Shown piece after piece: positions 61,964 through 64,000 of a stretch of DNA of 64,000 nucleotides. The stretch is taken from contig NC_091098.1 in NCBI RefSeq assembly GCF_024713975.1, forward strand, positions 12,434,816-12,498,815, given 5' to 3'. The translations under genes and the position numbers were made by a program. The stretch's first letter is position 1, and every line of letters begins with the position of its first letter. A model generated the notes under the pieces. That model was not told the origin of the DNA and ran no database searches. It worked only from the letters and a program-made list of their open reading frames with translations. Origin of the DNA: Paralichthys olivaceus (taxonomy: Eukaryota; Chordata; Actinopteri; Pleuronectiformes; Paralichthyidae).

Positions 61964-62037
<74 letters not shown>
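61964..62037. repeat. (AT)n microsatellite
   Basis: A perfect (TA)n run of about 74 bases, able to form a long self-complementary hairpin. Confidence 0.95.
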
Positions 62038-62040
<3 letters not shown>

Positions 62041-62449
62041 TAACAGACATAATGTGGTTATTAAAGTTGAACTGATTACACTACATTTTAATCAATATTC
62101 AATTTAATTTGTCTAATAATTTGATGGCACCTGATCCTCTCTGCTCTCACGTCGTTATAAATAACCCTTTGAGAGTTAAACTTACAGGGGGTGACAGTGC
62201 CAGGGGCAGGACAGAGCATGGTCCTCACAAAAGTCTGATTGACATTGACGTTTTGGTTGCAAATCCGTCACTGGCTGCTTGCCGTCAAGTGCACATTTCT
62301 CACATCACCAGATACTTCTTTAGATGATTCCCTGCCAGGTCTGAACTCCAGCCATCTTTATTTTCCCCTCATTTCAGGACCTTTTTATCTTCAGTTTGGC
62401 CTCCTGTCAAAGAAACACATGATGAATTTGACTGGCACTCTCTGAATGA

Positions 62450-62960
62450 CCAGATCCGTCAACAACATCACACCGTTTGGAGCGTTGAAACATTTTGGTT
62501 GCTTTGGACGAATATTCAGGTTCATTGTCCTGCTGTATGAAACGTTATCTCATCTTTGTCTGACAGATGAGGTGGTATGCCTTGGATTATTTTTCTTTTC
62601 CTAACATACTTTCCATCATACTGGAACAGGTCTATCTCTGACTCATCCGTCTATAACAGTTACTTTCTAAATCTGCATGTGCAAAGCATAATATGGTCTT
62701 TGTATTTTTGAGGCTTACTCAAAGGGTTCCTATAATGAACCCTCAGGAGTTTTGCTTATAGAGAGTGGTCCAGTTCTTTCTTTCAAGCAGATCATTCACA
62801 ATTCCCGAGTCACCAATGGTATCTCATCTGTCAACACTGCACCAAAAAGTTGAGGTAATGTCTTGTACTTTGATTGACTGATTTATTCTGAGTTTTCTCT
62901 GGATTTCAAAGGCAACACACCCAAAATCAACTTGGAGCCAGTTGGTTGAACCAGCTTTTC
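62450..62960 (-). pseudogene. Degraded Tc1/mariner transposase fragment
   Basis: Read on the minus strand, three blocks of a Tc1-type DDE transposase appear in order but in different frames. They are LCFAHADLE (about 62690-62668), TDESEIDLF with the first conserved catalytic aspartate (about 62648-62620), and IQQDNEPEYSSK with the second (about 62542-62508). Upstream sequence resembles the 'HYRNPLS' region. Several stops and frameshifts separate the blocks, and terminal inverted repeats were not located. The copy is dead. It is identified by motif order only. Confidence 0.6.
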
Positions 62961-63594
62961 ATTGCGTTCATTAAGAAGAGATTTACACAAAACAAAATTA
63001 AGACAAGTTGGACTAGAACCTTGCAACAAGGTTGAATGAGTTACACTTGGACTGAAAGTGAACTATTAAATAAATCTGAAGTTAGGATTATAGGTTTTGG
63101 CTTAATCTTCTTTAATGTCAAGAGTTATTATTATTATTGTTAAGGCTTGTAATAGCAGCAGGCAGGGAGGACTCATGTGCTACAAACAAAAGTACCACAG
63201 GGGCTCCCTATGTCCCCCCTACGGGTTCATGTACACCACCCTTTGATCCAGAGGAGGTGATAAGACCACTCATACAGCTCAAATTCAAATAAAGTATCTG
63301 TTGGGTGCACGGTTGGTCAGATCGATTGGCAGCAGCACAATCATGGAGGACTCATGGGCAGACACTATGGCAGAGAGCTGCGGGGAGGGTAGCTTCCAAT
63401 GAAAGTACTGGGTTTGCAGACAGATGAAGAGTAAAAAAGGGAAGGCAGAGGTGGTGGAAGTGGCTGGTTCATTAACAGAACACTAAATGTGGGTCAGAAA
63501 GCGAGGATAGGCCAAAATGTCCTCACTTTCCAAAAATCTCCTCACTCCGTAGGCTGTTGGCTCAAATAGTCCTCACAAAAGCAACTGTAAAAGA

Positions 63595-63595
63595 G

Positions 63596-63653
<58 letters not shown>
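63595..63653. repeat. (CA)n microsatellite
   Basis: A perfect CA run of about 59 bases, a common form in fish genomes. Confidence 0.95.
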
Positions 63654-63656
<3 letters not shown>

Positions 63657-63659
63657 ACT

Positions 63660-63862
63660 CTCACAGAGGGGGTGATGGGGGAGACGTGGGCGTGTACATG
63701 CTCCTCTCCAAAGCTCTGCATCCCAATGATTTGTGCCTCCAGAAGGCGAAGTGACTTCCAGGAGCAGATCCTCCCTCAGCTCCACAGATCACCTGTGCCG
63801 CGCGGCTCCGGAGAGCAATTCATATCAAGGAGACCTCAGTTTCCATCTCACACCGATGTGCA
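63660..63862 (+). other. Possible non-coding first exon of a further gene
   Basis: After the CA repeat the sequence turns more GC-rich, with a short CpG cluster (gtgccgcgcggctccggag, about 63794-63812). It then reaches ACTGCAG|GTAGGA, a good splice donor at about 63870. No family is recognisable and the window ends soon after. It could equally be unrelated sequence. Confidence 0.2.
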
Positions 63863-64000
63863 CACTGCAGGTAGGATTTATGACAAGAGGACATTAATAC
63901 TGAAGGAACATCCTCTTCCTCATCTGACGTCTGGACCATATGAGATGCGCCGCGCATGGATCTACACTGAAGTTATTGGATTTTCACTGGATGCAGGTGG

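Larger units (their letters stand above)
56200..62440. other. Intergenic DNA with no recognised gene
   Basis: The stretch is AT-rich with short random ORFs only. It includes a (GT)n microsatellite (60460-60527) and an (AT)n microsatellite (61964-62037). The block around 57180-58190 looks like degraded interspersed repeat, but its family could not be named. Confidence 0.6.

Noticed and set aside
63955..64000. ATG-initiated frame running off the right edge
   Set aside because: Only about 15 codons are available, with no signal peptide or family match. It cannot be judged at the window edge.
1..64000. CRISPR arrays, bacterial defence genes, phage or integrated viral genes
   Set aside because: No regularly spaced repeats and no recognisable viral or prokaryotic protein. 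Everything readable is vertebrate genic DNA, microsatellite or transposon debris.

Overview
The window is nuclear DNA of a ray-finned (teleost) fish. It holds many-exon genes with GT-AG introns, no long uninterrupted bacterial-style reading frames, (CA)n/(AT)n microsatellites, Tc1/mariner and hAT-like repeat debris, and proteins that match vertebrate families closely. I reconstructed the exon chains by hand from splice sites, reading phase and recalled vertebrate protein sequences. No alignment or database search was run.

Layout. 1-9 kb: upstream DNA of the first gene, with a TATA-containing promoter-like block near 6.3-6.9 kb. 9.1-22.0 kb (+): phactr3 (scapinin), an actin- and PP1-binding regulator. 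41.1-22.9 kb (-): sycp2, the meiotic chromosome-axis protein, in 45 coding exons (about 1,605 residues). 44.6-43.7 kb (-): ppp1r3d, a glycogen-targeting subunit of PP1, in one coding exon. 45.8-47.8 kb (+): fam217b, in four coding exons. 56.0-49.5 kb (-): ttll9, a tubulin-ligase-like enzyme of cilia, in 14 coding exons. 56-64 kb: intergenic DNA with microsatellites, a dead Tc1/mariner copy and perhaps the 5' end of another gene.

The order phactr3(+)/sycp2(-)/ppp1r3d(-)/fam217b(+) is, from memory, the order on human 20q13.33. ttll9 lies elsewhere on human chromosome 20 (20q11), so a rearrangement breakpoint falls between fam217b and ttll9. There is no operon-like relation. The shared features are a likely bidirectional promoter (ppp1r3d/fam217b), a tail-to-tail 3' overlap (phactr3/sycp2), two PP1 regulators (phactr3, ppp1r3d), and germline or cilia roles (sycp2, ttll9).

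The least ordinary points are: (1) a 92-nt sycp2 intron that keeps frame and homology only if spliced as AT-AC (ATAAGT...CAC); (2) no visible exon for the N-terminal RPEL motif of phactr3; (3) a promoter-like block inside phactr3 whose ATG reads in frame through a splice acceptor, predicting a 128-residue C-terminal isoform; (4) a perfect RFX X-box plus a near-match just upstream of ttll9; (5) a 12-codon uORF ending TAATG on the first ppp1r3d ATG; (6) GC-AG introns in fam217b and possibly sycp2; (7) a PP1 docking motif in ppp1r3d without its basic residue. I saw no CRISPR array, bacterial defence system or intact mobile element.
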